This document shows positions 1-7,927 of a stretch of DNA of 64,000 bases, one piece after another (the first letter of the stretch is position 1; each line of letters opens with the position of its first letter). Origin of the DNA: Thalassospira profundimaris (lineage in GTDB: Bacteria > Pseudomonadota > Alphaproteobacteria > Rhodospirillales > Thalassospiraceae); NCBI RefSeq assembly GCF_003326675.1, contig NZ_JPWF01000010.1, forward strand, positions 62,001 through 126,000, given 5' to 3'. A program made the translations under genes and the position numbers. The notes beneath the pieces are model-generated. The model had not been told where the DNA came from, made no database searches, and saw nothing but the letters and a program-made list of their open reading frames with translations.

Positions 1-100
1 CGGTCATTTCAAGATTGGGGGATACCGGTTCGGTAACACGGACGAGACGGCCGGTCTTTTCCAGCGCATCCATGAAATCACGAAGGGATTGATAGGGCAT
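1..100 (-). CDS. ubiD: UbiD-family decarboxylase, 5' end only (partial)
   Basis: Only the first 33 codons lie in the window; the gene runs off the left edge. The visible N-terminus begins MPYQSLRDFMDALEKTGRL and continues with a VRVTEPV stretch, the usual opening of UbiD-family (prenyl-)hydroxybenzoate decarboxylases. In ubiquinone synthesis these use prenylated FMN to remove the ring carboxylate left by UbiA. The start at 100 is preferred over an in-frame ATG at 112 because AGG lies 4 bases upstream. ubiA is 4 kb away at 4337-5290, which fits the pathway. The assignment rests on a short fragment, and a UbiD paralogue acting on another aromatic acid is possible. Confidence 0.7.
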   Translation of the reverse strand, partial: MPYQSLRDFMDALEKTGRLVRVTEPVSPNLEMT

Positions 101-369
101 GGCACCTGTCATCAGCAAAGCATTGAAACCTGATTGTCTACATACGCCGTGGCGGGCCTTGCGACAACCTTGCTGTTAAAGGCGGCAGGCATTTGGCAAA
201 ACGGGTGTTTGCAAGTTCACATTGTCCTCCCCAAATGAAACCGGGATGCTGCGTTGCATAATTTTGCGGTTTTGGTCGGCGCATCATTTGGTTATACATA
301 GGCTAGATTTGAGACGCGTGGCCCACAACACGCGACATGGCAACTCACTAAAACATGAAGGACGCACAG

Positions 370-726
370 ATGGCCAAATATTGGGTTATCGGGGGCACCT
401 ATCAGGATACCGGTTTTGATCAGCCGATTGGCGAAGAAACCAAAGTTGGTCCGTTTGGCAGCTTCGAAGACGCGGAACAGGAATGGTCCAAAATGGCCTG
501 GCAGTCGGTTGACGACGCGAATTCGCGTTATCGCATCGAACGCCTTGAAGAATACTGGGTCGTTGGCGGCGAGTACGAAACCACCGATTTCGAAAAGCCG
601 GTCAATGGTTCCGAAGAACGCCATGGTCCTTTCGCGACCTTTGGTGACGCGGAAAAGGCATGGTCGAAACTGGCCTGGCAGCATGTTGATGACTGCAACT
701 TCCGCTATCGCGTTGTTGAAGGCTAG
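370..726 (+). CDS. Duplicated DUF4170-domain protein
   Basis: This 118-residue protein is two copies of one domain of about 58 residues. Copy 1 starts AKYWVIGGTYQDTGF and copy 2 starts EEYWVVGGEYETTDF. Each copy then has a GPF(G/A)(S/T)F.DAE..WSK(M/L)AWQ.VDD core and ends RYR(I/V). The pattern matches DUF4170, a small alphaproteobacterial family of unknown function that I know mainly as single-domain proteins. There is no signal peptide or membrane segment, so it is probably cytoplasmic. ATG 370 is chosen over ATG 355 because AAGGA at 358-362 sits 7 bases upstream. A CGCGTG/CACGCG inverted repeat at 315-334 lies in the leader. The biochemical role is unknown. Confidence 0.75.
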   Translation: MAKYWVIGGTYQDTGFDQPIGEETKVGPFGSFEDAEQEWSKMAWQSVDDANSRYRIERLEEYWVVGGEYETTDFEKPVNGSEERHGPFATFGDAEKAWSKLAWQHVDDCNFRYRVVEG

Positions 727-743
727 GCCGGATCGATCAATCC

Positions 744-1506
744 ATGTTTTCGATTGATGACGCGCAGGTCATTTCCGACCGGGTTTTACGCGACCAAATC
801 GAACGACATCCGCGCGCGCAGGAACTCCTGGCAGGAACTCCTGCGCGCGTTTTTGTATCCTTATGACGCACCCGATCAGGACTTTTTGTTTTCGGCGGGG
901 CAGATCAAATCTTTGGGCACCGACGAGGTGCTGTCACAGACGATCGGTCGTGTGCCGGTTCTGGCGGTTGGCTCCAACCGTGCGCCGGTTCAGCTTACCC
1001 GCAAATTCAGCCATCAGAATATTTCAGATACAATTCCGGTGACGCTTGGCTGGATGATGCATCATGACATTGTCTATTCAACACATATCAGTGGATATGG
1101 TGCTGTACCGGCAACATTGGCACCGTCGCCCGGGACGCGTGTTCGTATTGCTGTAACCTGGCTGGATGCCGGGCAACTTGCGCATATGCATGTCACTGAA
1201 TCTGTGCCGGTCCAGTATCAGTATGTCGGATTGCATGGCCGTGATATTGAACTTGATTGCGGTCATGTGGTTGACAATGTTGGACTGTATCAGTCCTCTT
1301 CGGGTTATCTGTTCGGACGGGAAAATACCTTTGCCCTGTCGGCTATCCGTGCTGAAAACCGGCGCTATCAGGCCTTAAGCCAATGGGACATTATGGCCCA
1401 TATCGCGCGTGCTAAAGGACAGGTTCTGCGACCGGAATTTGTGCTGCGACTGATTGATGATCAGGATTTTCGGAACGCTGTTAACGGATGCATCGTTACA
1501 AGGTAA
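744..1506 (+). pseudogene. Frameshifted conserved hypothetical gene (13-bp tandem duplication)
   Basis: The gene starts at ATG 744 (MFSIDDAQVISDRVL...) but hits TGA at 864-866. The body is in the +1 frame, to 1506. A perfect 13-bp tandem duplication, GCAGGAACTCCTG at 818-830 and again at 831-843, accounts for the shift. Removing one copy joins ...RHPRAQELL to RAFLYPYDAPDQDF and gives one frame of about 250 residues. The body has a VPVLAVGSNRAPVQL segment and HDIVYSTHISGYGAVPATL, loosely like gamma-glutamylcyclotransferase-fold proteins, but I cannot name the family. Translation from ATG 757 would give an out-of-frame N-terminus followed by the full body. It could be a true pseudogene, a reversible slippage allele or an assembly error. 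Confidence 0.65.
818..843. repeat. 13-bp perfect tandem duplication inside a larger inverted repeat
   Basis: GCAGGAACTCCTG occurs twice head to tail, at 818-830 and 831-843. It sits in an 11-bp inverted repeat, CGCGCGCAGGA at 813-823 and TCCTGCGCGCG at 839-849. A hairpin with internal direct repeats favours replication slippage. Because 13 is not a multiple of three, it shifts the reading frame. Confidence 0.9.
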
Positions 1507-1512
1507 CGATGC
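1490..1512 (+). terminator. Perfect 10-bp hairpin over the stop codon
   Basis: GCATCGTTAC (1490-1499) and GTAACGATGC (1503-1512) form a perfect stem with a 3-base loop, overlapping the TAA at 1504-1506. No T-tract follows, so it may protect the 3' end rather than terminate intrinsically. Confidence 0.4.
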
Positions 1513-1819
1513 CCCTGTAATCCCTGCACGCTAACCCCATATATACTTATGCATGATGTTCTGACACTTGAAATTGTGTCTAGATAGTCAATAAGCATTG
1601 GAAAATCATATATTTATTCCAAAGCTTAAAGCCGTCCAAAGAATGGCGCGTCAGGCTGGTTTGTATGGGATCAACCGGCTTGATGACAACTTCAAAGGTG
1701 CCTGATCTGCAACACAGGCGCCAAATCTTGGGGAATATTTCGGGGGAATGCCGGCGTCGTATGGCGCATGCATCAGAAATTCGTGTGTGTTTATGCATCA
1801 CGACCAAGGGAGAGGAAGT
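1507..1819. other. Intergenic region upstream of the chemoreceptor
   Basis: This 313-bp stretch has no convincing gene. An in-frame upstream extension of the chemoreceptor exists from 1748, but it lacks a ribosome binding site and its sequence looks like leader. Apart from the hairpin at its left end I see no clear promoter; possible AT-rich elements lie around 1540-1620. Confidence 0.5.
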
Positions 1820-3517
1820 ATGTTTGGCTCGGGTTCAGATGACAGCCATATCGTCAAGGCGATCAAGCAATCATTGGGAACGATTGAGTTTTCGCTCGAC
1901 GGCAAGATTATTGATGCGAATAGCAATTTTCTGACATTGATGGGCTATGAGCTTTCTGAAATACGTGGCAAGCATCATAGCATGTTTGTTGATCCGGCAT
2001 TTGCCGGTGGTTCCGAATACAAAGCCTTTTGGGAACGGCTGCGGGCCGGGGAATCCTTTACCGCCGAGTTTCAAAGATTTGGCAAAGGTGGCAAGGAAAT
2101 CTGGATACAGGCCACCTATAATTCGGTGCGAAACAGCAGCGGAAAGCCCTACAAGGTCTTCAAAATTGCGACCGATATCACCGCACGCAAATTACAGGCC
2201 GCCGATTATGCAGGACAAATTGACGCCATAAGCAAGGCGCAAGCGGTTATCGCGTTTGATCTTGACGGTAATATCCTTGATGCCAATGACAATTTCCTTG
2301 CGACGATGGGGTATCAGCTTTCGGAAATTCAGGGCAAGCATCACCGCATCTTTGTTGCCGAAGATTACGCCAACAGCAAAGAATACAAGGAATTCTGGAA
2401 GCAACTTGCGGCGGGTAAACATCTTGCCGCCGAGTACCAGCGATTTGGCAAAGGTGGGAAGGAAGTCTGGATACAGGCCAGCTACAACCCGATCATGGAC
2501 ATGTCCGGCCGACCATTCAAAGTGGTGAAATACGCCACCGATATTACCGCACAGAAATTGCAGGCCGCGAATTTCGCCGGACAGATCGAGGCAATCCACA
2601 AATCCCAAGCCGTGATTTCGTTTGAAATGGACGGGACCATTCGAAATGCAAACCCCAATTTCCTGAACGCAATGGGTTATAGCTTTGAGGAAGTGGTTGG
2701 CAAGCATCACAGCATCTTCATTGACCCGGCAGAGGCCCAAAGCCCGGAATACGAAGCGTTCTGGGAGGCCCTGCGTCGAGGCGAACACAAAGTCGCAGAG
2801 TTCCGCCGGATTGGTAAAGGGGGGAGGGAAGTCTGGATACAGGCCAGCTATAACCCGGTGGTCGATATGAACGGGCGCCCGATCAAGGTGGTGAAATACG
2901 CAACCGACATTACCAGACAGATCATGGCCCGCCGCAAGGCAAAACAACTCGCCGAGAACTCCAGCACAAGCGCCGAAGCTGTTGCAAGCGCGTCCGAGGA
3001 AATGTTGGCTGCCATTCAGGAAATCAGTGAAAGCATGCATCGTTCGCAAATCGCGATGAATGACATTGTTTCGAAAACCGACGAAGCCAATGAAGTCCGT
3101 GCTGATCTTGAAACAACATCGGAGTCCATGGCGGGTGTCGTTCAGATCATTCGTGATCTGGCAGAACAGGTTAACCTGCTTGCCCTGAATGCGACAATCG
3201 AGGCCGCCCGCGCCGGTGAAGCTGGCAAAGGTTTCGCTGTCGTGGCGGGCGAGGTGAAAAACCTTGCCAATCAGACCGCCCGCGCAACCGATGAAATCGA
3301 AACCCAGATCGGTGCGATGATGAACATCACCAAACGGGTGGTCGCATCCACAGCGGGTATTTCGACATCGGCAGAGTCGGTTAGCGGCTATGTCGATTCA
3401 ATTGCCTCTGCCGTCGAAGAGCAGACCAGTGTCACACAAGACATCTCGAAGAATATTCAGTTCGTTTTCAATGGCATTTCTGAACTGAATGAATGTGTCA
3501 GAAGCATCGCCAGCTAG
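1820..3517 (+). CDS. Soluble methyl-accepting chemotaxis protein with three PAS domains
   Basis: This 565-residue receptor has no transmembrane segment or HAMP domain, so it should sense in the cytoplasm. Three PAS/PAC units (about residues 18-130, 140-252 and 262-374) repeat with a period of exactly 122 codons. Each has a GY..(S/F)E(I/V).GKHH motif, a (G)KGG(K/R)E(I/V)WIQA(T/S)YN motif and a KV.K.ATDIT end. The C-terminal signalling module carries the conserved hairpin tip at about 447-484 ([20 protein letters not shown] and then [18 protein letters not shown]), which binds CheA/CheW. Such PAS modules often bind haem, flavin or small ligands, but no ligand can be assigned here. ATG 1820 is chosen because GGGAGAGG lies just upstream. 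There is no C-terminal methyltransferase-tethering pentapeptide. Confidence 0.93.
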   Translation: MFGSGSDDSHIVKAIKQSLGTIEFSLDGKIIDANSNFLTLMGYELSEIRGKHHSMFVDPAFAGGSEYKAFWERLRAGESFTAEFQRFGKGGKEIWIQATYNSVRNSSGKPYKVFKIATDITARKLQAADYAGQIDAISKAQAVIAFDLDGNILDANDNFLATMGYQLSEIQGKHHRIFVAEDYANSKEYKEFWKQLAAGKHLAAEYQRFGKGGKEVWIQASYNPIMDMSGRPFKVVKYATDITAQKLQAANFAGQIEAIHKSQAVISFEMDGTIRNANPNFLNAMGYSFEEVVGKHHSIFIDPAEAQSPEYEAFWEALRRGEHKVAEFRRIGKGGREVWIQASYNPVVDMNGRPIKVVKYATDITRQIMARRKAKQLAENSSTSAEAVASASEEMLAAIQEISESMHRSQIAMNDIVSKTDEANEVRADLETTSESMAGVVQIIRDLAEQVNLLALNATIEAARAGEAGKGFAVVAGEVKNLANQTARATDEIETQIGAMMNITKRVVASTAGISTSAESVSGYVDSIASAVEEQTSVTQDISKNIQFVFNGISELNECVRSIAS

Positions 3518-3523
3518 TGCGAC

Positions 3524-4240
3524 CTAGCCGATATTCTCCCGGTCTGGCAGCAATTGCCATATCCGGGTGAATTTGGTTTCGGCGTCCTCGACCGCGACAT
3601 CGACCGGAACGTCATAGGTTTCAAGTTCGTCAATGTTGTGCGTCGGGGCATAGGTCCGGCCCGGATCGGCAAGGATCACACGGGTGCCAAGACGGGCCTC
3701 GCTCATCAACCACTGCAATACCGCGTTGGCCATGTCCTGTTGATAGCAGACATCACCGGCAAAAATAACGTCCCAGCGTTTTTCAGGCGCCGACGTTCCG
3801 ACAAAGTTTTCCGTCGTGGTCGGAAATTCAACGCCGTTATGTTTGGCATTCAGGCGCGTTGCGGTAATTGCAACCGGATCAATGTCATTGGCAAGTATCT
3901 CGGCGGCATCGGCCATCACACAGGCAATCGCCTGCATCCCACCACCACAGGCAAAATCAAGAACCCGCTTGCCACGCACCAGTTCCGGGTGATCCAGAAT
4001 ATAACGCGTAATCGCCTGACCGCCCGGCCAGGCAAAGGCCCAATAGGGCGGCGGGATATCCAGAATACCAAGGATGTCCTCGGTTGCCTGCCAAAGCGGG
4101 GTGATATGGGTCGCCAGATACATCTCGATTTCCGGGGCCAAGGGCACGCGTGCCGGCACGGTAAAAGTCTCGATCAGATCGGCAAATTGCGGATCGTCGA
4201 CTTCTGGAACCAAGGCGTCGGCAAAGATGTTATCGGTCAT
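3524..4240 (-). CDS. Class I SAM-dependent methyltransferase, possible ETF-beta/L7/L12 lysine methyltransferase type
   Basis: This 238-residue protein has the SAM-binding motif I VLDFACGGGMQAIA followed by ANDIDPVA at the end of strand 2, both typical of seven-beta-strand methyltransferases. The upstream block PPYWAFAWPGGQAITRYIL and the later ADPGR.YAP element resemble the METTL20-like branch, which contains bacterial enzymes acting on electron-transfer flavoprotein beta and ribosomal L7/L12. The substrate is inferred from these motifs only. It lies 96 bp downstream of ubiA on the same strand and may be co-transcribed with it. Its stop is 6 bp from the convergent chemoreceptor stop. Confidence 0.75.
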   Translation of the reverse strand: MTDNIFADALVPEVDDPQFADLIETFTVPARVPLAPEIEMYLATHITPLWQATEDILGILDIPPPYWAFAWPGGQAITRYILDHPELVRGKRVLDFACGGGMQAIACVMADAAEILANDIDPVAITATRLNAKHNGVEFPTTTENFVGTSAPEKRWDVIFAGDVCYQQDMANAVLQWLMSEARLGTRVILADPGRTYAPTHNIDELETYDVPVDVAVEDAETKFTRIWQLLPDRENIG

Positions 4241-4336
4241 GGTCTGGTTGCTCTGGCAGTGACGGTCTGCGGGGCGTATCGGCTTTTACCCCCAAGTGCA
4301 AGCGTGATCTGATCGCCCCCGTCAGGATGCCGTGTT

Positions 4337-5290
4337 TCAGGCGGCGGCAATCAGATGGGACAGGATAATCGCGCCAAGCACCAGCAACCCGTAATCACGG
4401 TTTGACTTGAACCGTTTAAGGCAATTGGCGGCATCATCAAGCTTAACCGTTGCGACCTGCCAGCCAAGATGAATGCCCGCAAGGCCCAGCAACACGAAAT
4501 AGGACCAGTGAAGATTGGCCAGCATTCCCGAGATGCCCAGTAAAAGCGTGGTCAGGGTATAAAATCCCATGGCCCATTTCGGGGTGGCATCGCCAAGGCG
4601 CAGGGCAAGGGATTTAAGACCGATCTTGGCATCATCGTCCTTGTCCTGATGGGCATAGATGGTGTCATAGCCAAGCGTCCAGAAAAAGCCTGCCGCATAC
4701 ATGGCAATGGCGGCAGGTTCAACCGATCCGGTAACCGCGGCCCAGCCAACCAGTGCGCCCCAGTTAAAGGCAAGACCAAGGACGGATTGGGGCCAATAGG
4801 TATACCGCTTCATGAAGGGATAAATGACGATGATCGGGATCGAACATATGCCGACAATGATGGCTTCGATACGGAACTGCACCAGAATGACCAGGCCCAA
4901 CAGCATCATGAAACCAAGAAACAGCAGGGCCTGCCAAACCTTGACCTGACCACTTGGCAATGGTCGGGTGATGGTGCGTTCGACCTTGCCATCGAAATTG
5001 CGATCAGCCAGATCATTGATCACGCAACCTGCACCGCGCATGATCAGTGCCCCGACCCCGAACAGGGTCATCATGATCACGATCTGTTTGGCGGTAATGC
5101 CATCAGTGATGCCACCGGCCATTGCGGTTGACCACCAGCAAGGCAGCAATAAAAGCCAAGTGCCAATAGGACGATCAAGACGCAGCAACTTCAAATACGG
5201 ACGAACAGGTGCGGGCATAAAGCGGTCAATCCAGCCATCTGCCGGCATGTCGTTTTTGGTATTCTGTATTGGTTGGTTGACCTGTGTCAT
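4337..5290 (-). CDS. ubiA: 4-hydroxybenzoate polyprenyltransferase UbiA
   Basis: This membrane enzyme attaches the polyprenyl tail to 4-hydroxybenzoate in ubiquinone synthesis. The protein (317 residues) is strongly hydrophobic with about eight or nine membrane segments. It carries both Asp-rich prenyl-diphosphate sites: NDLADRNFDGKVERT followed by RPLPSG, and GYDTIYAHQDKDDD. ATG 5290 (MTQVNQPI) is preferred to upstream codons because an AGG element lies about 8 bases before it. It is divergent from rsmE with 59 bp between the starts, which must hold both promoters. A ubiD-like gene begins at the left edge of the window. Confidence 0.95.
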   Translation of the reverse strand: MTQVNQPIQNTKNDMPADGWIDRFMPAPVRPYLKLLRLDRPIGTWLLLLPCWWSTAMAGGITDGITAKQIVIMMTLFGVGALIMRGAGCVINDLADRNFDGKVERTITRPLPSGQVKVWQALLFLGFMMLLGLVILVQFRIEAIIVGICSIPIIVIYPFMKRYTYWPQSVLGLAFNWGALVGWAAVTGSVEPAAIAMYAAGFFWTLGYDTIYAHQDKDDDAKIGLKSLALRLGDATPKWAMGFYTLTTLLLGISGMLANLHWSYFVLLGLAGIHLGWQVATVKLDDAANCLKRFKSNRDYGLLVLGAIILSHLIAAA

Positions 5291-5349
5291 AATTGGCCTA
5301 TCTAACAAAAAACTTTTTCAAGTGCCGTCAAACGGCTTTGGGGACCTAC

Positions 5350-6150
5350 ATGACCGCAGATGCCACCCGCGCCCGTCAGCGCCTTTTCGTCCATGATCCT
5401 ATCACGGCCGGTTGCGAGATCGAACTTGCACCAGAACAGTCTCATTACCTTGAACATGTGATGCGCCTCAAGCCCGGAACGCCGGTAAAGGTTTTTAACG
5501 GGCGTGATGGCGAATGGCTAGGAACGATCAGCGAACTTCGGAAAAAGAAGGGCCGCATTACCGCCGAAACGCTTTTGCGTGAACAGGGGAACGAGGCCGG
5601 ACCGACTCTGGTTTTTGCGCCGATCAAAAAACAACGTCTTGATTTCCTGATTGAAAAGGCGGTCGAACTTGGCGTTGGAAAACTTCAGCCCGTGATCACC
5701 CAGCATGGCATCACCGACAAGGTGCGTCTTGATCGTTTACAGGCACAGGTTATCGAGGCCGCCGAACAGTGCGAACGCCTTACTGTGCCCGATGTTGCAG
5801 AGCCGGTGCGCCTACTGGACTGGGTCGCAAATGGCGCGGAAAATCACCATCTGCTGTTTTGTGACGAAACGGGATCGGGGTCACCAATTGGTGAAGTGAC
5901 AAGTCAGCTATTGGCAAAGGGCGCTGGCTCGGTTATCGACAATATCAATGTTGTTAACCATGCACTCGTGATTGGACCTGAAGGCGGCTTTAGCGCCGAC
6001 GAACTTGAACGTATCCGCAAACAGCCTTTTGCAACGCCTGTCAGTCTTGGCCCCCGCATCCTGCGCGCCGAGACAGCGGCAATTGCTGCATTAACGGTAT
6101 ATCAGGATCGCATCGGCGATTGGTCCCACCGACCAGTTGCGAGAGATTAG
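5350..6150 (+). CDS. rsmE: 16S rRNA (uracil-1498-N3)-methyltransferase RsmE
   Basis: RsmE methylates N3 of U1498 in 16S rRNA, using SAM bound in a SPOUT-type knot. The 266-residue protein has the family signatures [24 protein letters not shown], (V)[11 protein letters not shown] and [11 protein letters not shown], the last two forming the knotted SAM site. ATG 5350 is chosen over an upstream in-frame start because GGGGAC lies 6 bases before it and the family begins near RLFV. gshA follows 11 bp after the stop, suggesting a two-gene operon. Confidence 0.95.
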   Translation: MTADATRARQRLFVHDPITAGCEIELAPEQSHYLEHVMRLKPGTPVKVFNGRDGEWLGTISELRKKKGRITAETLLREQGNEAGPTLVFAPIKKQRLDFLIEKAVELGVGKLQPVITQHGITDKVRLDRLQAQVIEAAEQCERLTVPDVAEPVRLLDWVANGAENHHLLFCDETGSGSPIGEVTSQLLAKGAGSVIDNINVVNHALVIGPEGGFSADELERIRKQPFATPVSLGPRILRAETAAIAALTVYQDRIGDWSHRPVARD

Positions 6151-6161
6151 GGAACGCCCTT

Positions 6162-7532
6162 ATGACTGTCAGCGCCTCCACTGGTGACAGCCCGGTTATT
6201 GAAAACCGGCGTCAGCTTGTCGAATGGTTTGAGTCCGGTTCTAAACCGAAAAGTGACTGGGCCATCGGCACCGAACACGAAAAATTCGCCTTTACCCGCG
6301 ATGACCTTCGCCCGATCCCTTATGAAGGGGAACGGGGTGTTAAAACCCTGCTTAATGCCCTTGCCGAACGCTATGACTGGGAGCCGATCATCGAGAACGG
6401 CAATGTCATCGCCCTGACCAAGGACAAATGTTCTGTGTCGCTCGAACCGGGCGGTCAGATCGAATTGTCGGGTGCCCCGCTTAAAAACATTCACCAGACC
6501 TGTGGTGAAGTGCATACCCATCTTCATGAATTGCGTGAAATCTGCGGTGATCTTGGCATTGATATGCTGGGTGTCGGTCATCAGCCGAAATGGTCGCGCG
6601 AAGACACCCCTTGGATGCCCAAGGGGCGTTACGGGATCATGCGCGAATATATGCCCAAGGTCGGTAAGCTTGGCCTTGATATGATGCTTCGGACTTCGAC
6701 CATTCAGGTCAATCTGGATTTCAGTTCCGAGGCCGATATGGTCAAGAAATTCAGAACGTCGCTGGCACTTCAGCCGGTTGCAACCGCGCTCTTTGCGGCA
6801 TCGCCGTTTGTGGATGGCAAGCCAAGTGGCTTCCTGTCGTCCCGATCCAATGTCTGGACCGATACCGACCCGGATCGTTGCGGCATGTTGCCGTTTGTGT
6901 TCGAAGACGGTTTCGGCTTTGAACGCTATGTCGACTATATGCTTGATGTGCCGATGTATTTTGTCTATCGCGATGGCAAATACATCAATGCGGCGGGCAA
7001 GTCGTTCCGCGATTTCATGGATGGCAAGCTTGATGTGTTGCCCGGCGAACGCCCGACCATGAATGACTGGTCCGATCACATGACAACCGCCTTCCCGGAA
7101 GTGCGTCTTAAGAAATTCCTGGAAATGCGCGGGGCCGATGGTGGTCCGTGGAAACGCATCTGCGCTTTGCCGGCTCTGTGGGTTGGCCTTCTGTATGATG
7201 ATGCCGCCCTTGATGCGGCCTGGGATCTGGTCAAGGACCTGTCGGTAGAGGAACGCGAAGCCCTTCGCAATGATGTTCCGCGTACTGCCCTTGCCACCAA
7301 ATTCAAAAATGGCACGGTTCAGGATCTGGCCAAGGACGTTCTTGCCGTGTCCCGTCAGGGTCTTCAGGCACGTGGTCGCATGGACGGCTACGGCGATGAT
7401 GAAACCCACTTCCTTGAAAGCCTCGATGACGTCGCCGAAAGCGGTCGTACGCTGGCCGAGGAGTTCCTTGATAAATATGAAACCGAATGGAACGGTTCGG
7501 TTGATCCGGTCTTCAAGGAATATGCCTATTAA
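6162..7532 (+). CDS. gshA: Glutamate-cysteine ligase, plant/alphaproteobacterial type
   Basis: This enzyme makes gamma-glutamylcysteine, the first step of glutathione synthesis. The protein (456 residues) has the family pattern: an N-terminal [15 protein letters not shown]/substrate block, [35 protein letters not shown] and [16 protein letters not shown]. It belongs to the GCS2/plant-type family rather than the E. coli GshA type. ATG 6162 follows AGGGAA by about 7 bases. It lies directly after rsmE and ends in a strong terminator at 7552-7581. Glutathione reductase is also in the window (40291-41652), but no gshB is seen. Confidence 0.94.
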   Translation: MTVSASTGDSPVIENRRQLVEWFESGSKPKSDWAIGTEHEKFAFTRDDLRPIPYEGERGVKTLLNALAERYDWEPIIENGNVIALTKDKCSVSLEPGGQIELSGAPLKNIHQTCGEVHTHLHELREICGDLGIDMLGVGHQPKWSREDTPWMPKGRYGIMREYMPKVGKLGLDMMLRTSTIQVNLDFSSEADMVKKFRTSLALQPVATALFAASPFVDGKPSGFLSSRSNVWTDTDPDRCGMLPFVFEDGFGFERYVDYMLDVPMYFVYRDGKYINAAGKSFRDFMDGKLDVLPGERPTMNDWSDHMTTAFPEVRLKKFLEMRGADGGPWKRICALPALWVGLLYDDAALDAAWDLVKDLSVEEREALRNDVPRTALATKFKNGTVQDLAKDVLAVSRQGLQARGRMDGYGDDETHFLESLDDVAESGRTLAEEFLDKYETEWNGSVDPVFKEYAY

Positions 7533-7551
7533 GGCGTATCTGAAATCAGAG

Positions 7552-7581
7552 AAAAGGGCGGTGGTGACACTGCCCTTTTTT
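7552..7581 (+). terminator. Rho-independent terminator of rsmE-gshA
   Basis: AAAGGGCGGTG pairs with CACTGCCCTTT (one G-U pair) around a GTGA loop and is followed by a run of Ts to 7581. It lies 20 bp after the gshA stop. Confidence 0.85.
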
Positions 7582-7615
7582 GTTTGTGAATTCGAATAAA
7601 AGGAGGTTCTCGAAT

Positions 7616-7918
7616 ATGAGCATCAAAGCCAATCATTGTGAAAACATGACCGAAGTTCGCGCCAATGTTGACCGGATTGACCGACTTCTCGTGACCTTGA
7701 TGGCTGAAAGGCTCAATTACATCGAACAGGCTGCCCGGATCAAACCGTCCCGTGATGCGGTCCGAGACGAGGACCGCATCGAGGACGTGATCGCCAAGGT
7801 CAAAGCCCAATGTGATATTGATGGCTTTGACAAGGATATGGCGGAACGTATGTGGCGGGCGATGATGGAAGACTTCATCGCCCACGAGTTCGTAAAATGG
7901 GACGGGTTACGCAAGTAA
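7616..7918 (+). CDS. Chorismate mutase, AroQ class (stand-alone)
   Basis: This 100-residue all-helical protein fits monofunctional AroQ chorismate mutases, which convert chorismate to prephenate for Phe/Tyr synthesis. The helix-1 pattern VDRIDRLLVTLMAERLNYIEQAARIK matches the family, with the expected Arg and Lys positions. A later RIEDVIAKVK stretch provides the second helix. The ATG at 7616 is set by an excellent AAAAGGAGG 9 bases upstream. The PchB-like isochorismate-pyruvate lyase fold is the same, so that activity cannot be excluded. It is convergent with glpD, with 9 bp between stops. Class II DAHP synthase at 51078 supplies the same pathway. Confidence 0.82.
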   Translation: MSIKANHCENMTEVRANVDRIDRLLVTLMAERLNYIEQAARIKPSRDAVRDEDRIEDVIAKVKAQCDIDGFDKDMAERMWRAMMEDFIAHEFVKWDGLRK

Positions 7919-7927
7919 GACCGGAAC

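Noticed and set aside
2084..2860. Regular 366-bp repeats as a possible CRISPR or satellite array
   Set aside because: The repeats are in-frame PAS-domain codons of one protein with a 122-codon period, not short palindromic repeats with unique spacers.
2192..3049. 285-codon minus-strand open frame opposite the chemoreceptor
   Set aside because: Repeated PAS units on the other strand create repeated antisense frames; there is no ribosome binding site.
6147..7409. 420-codon minus-strand open frame opposite gshA
   Set aside because: Antisense shadow of gshA with low-complexity His/Arg-rich translation.
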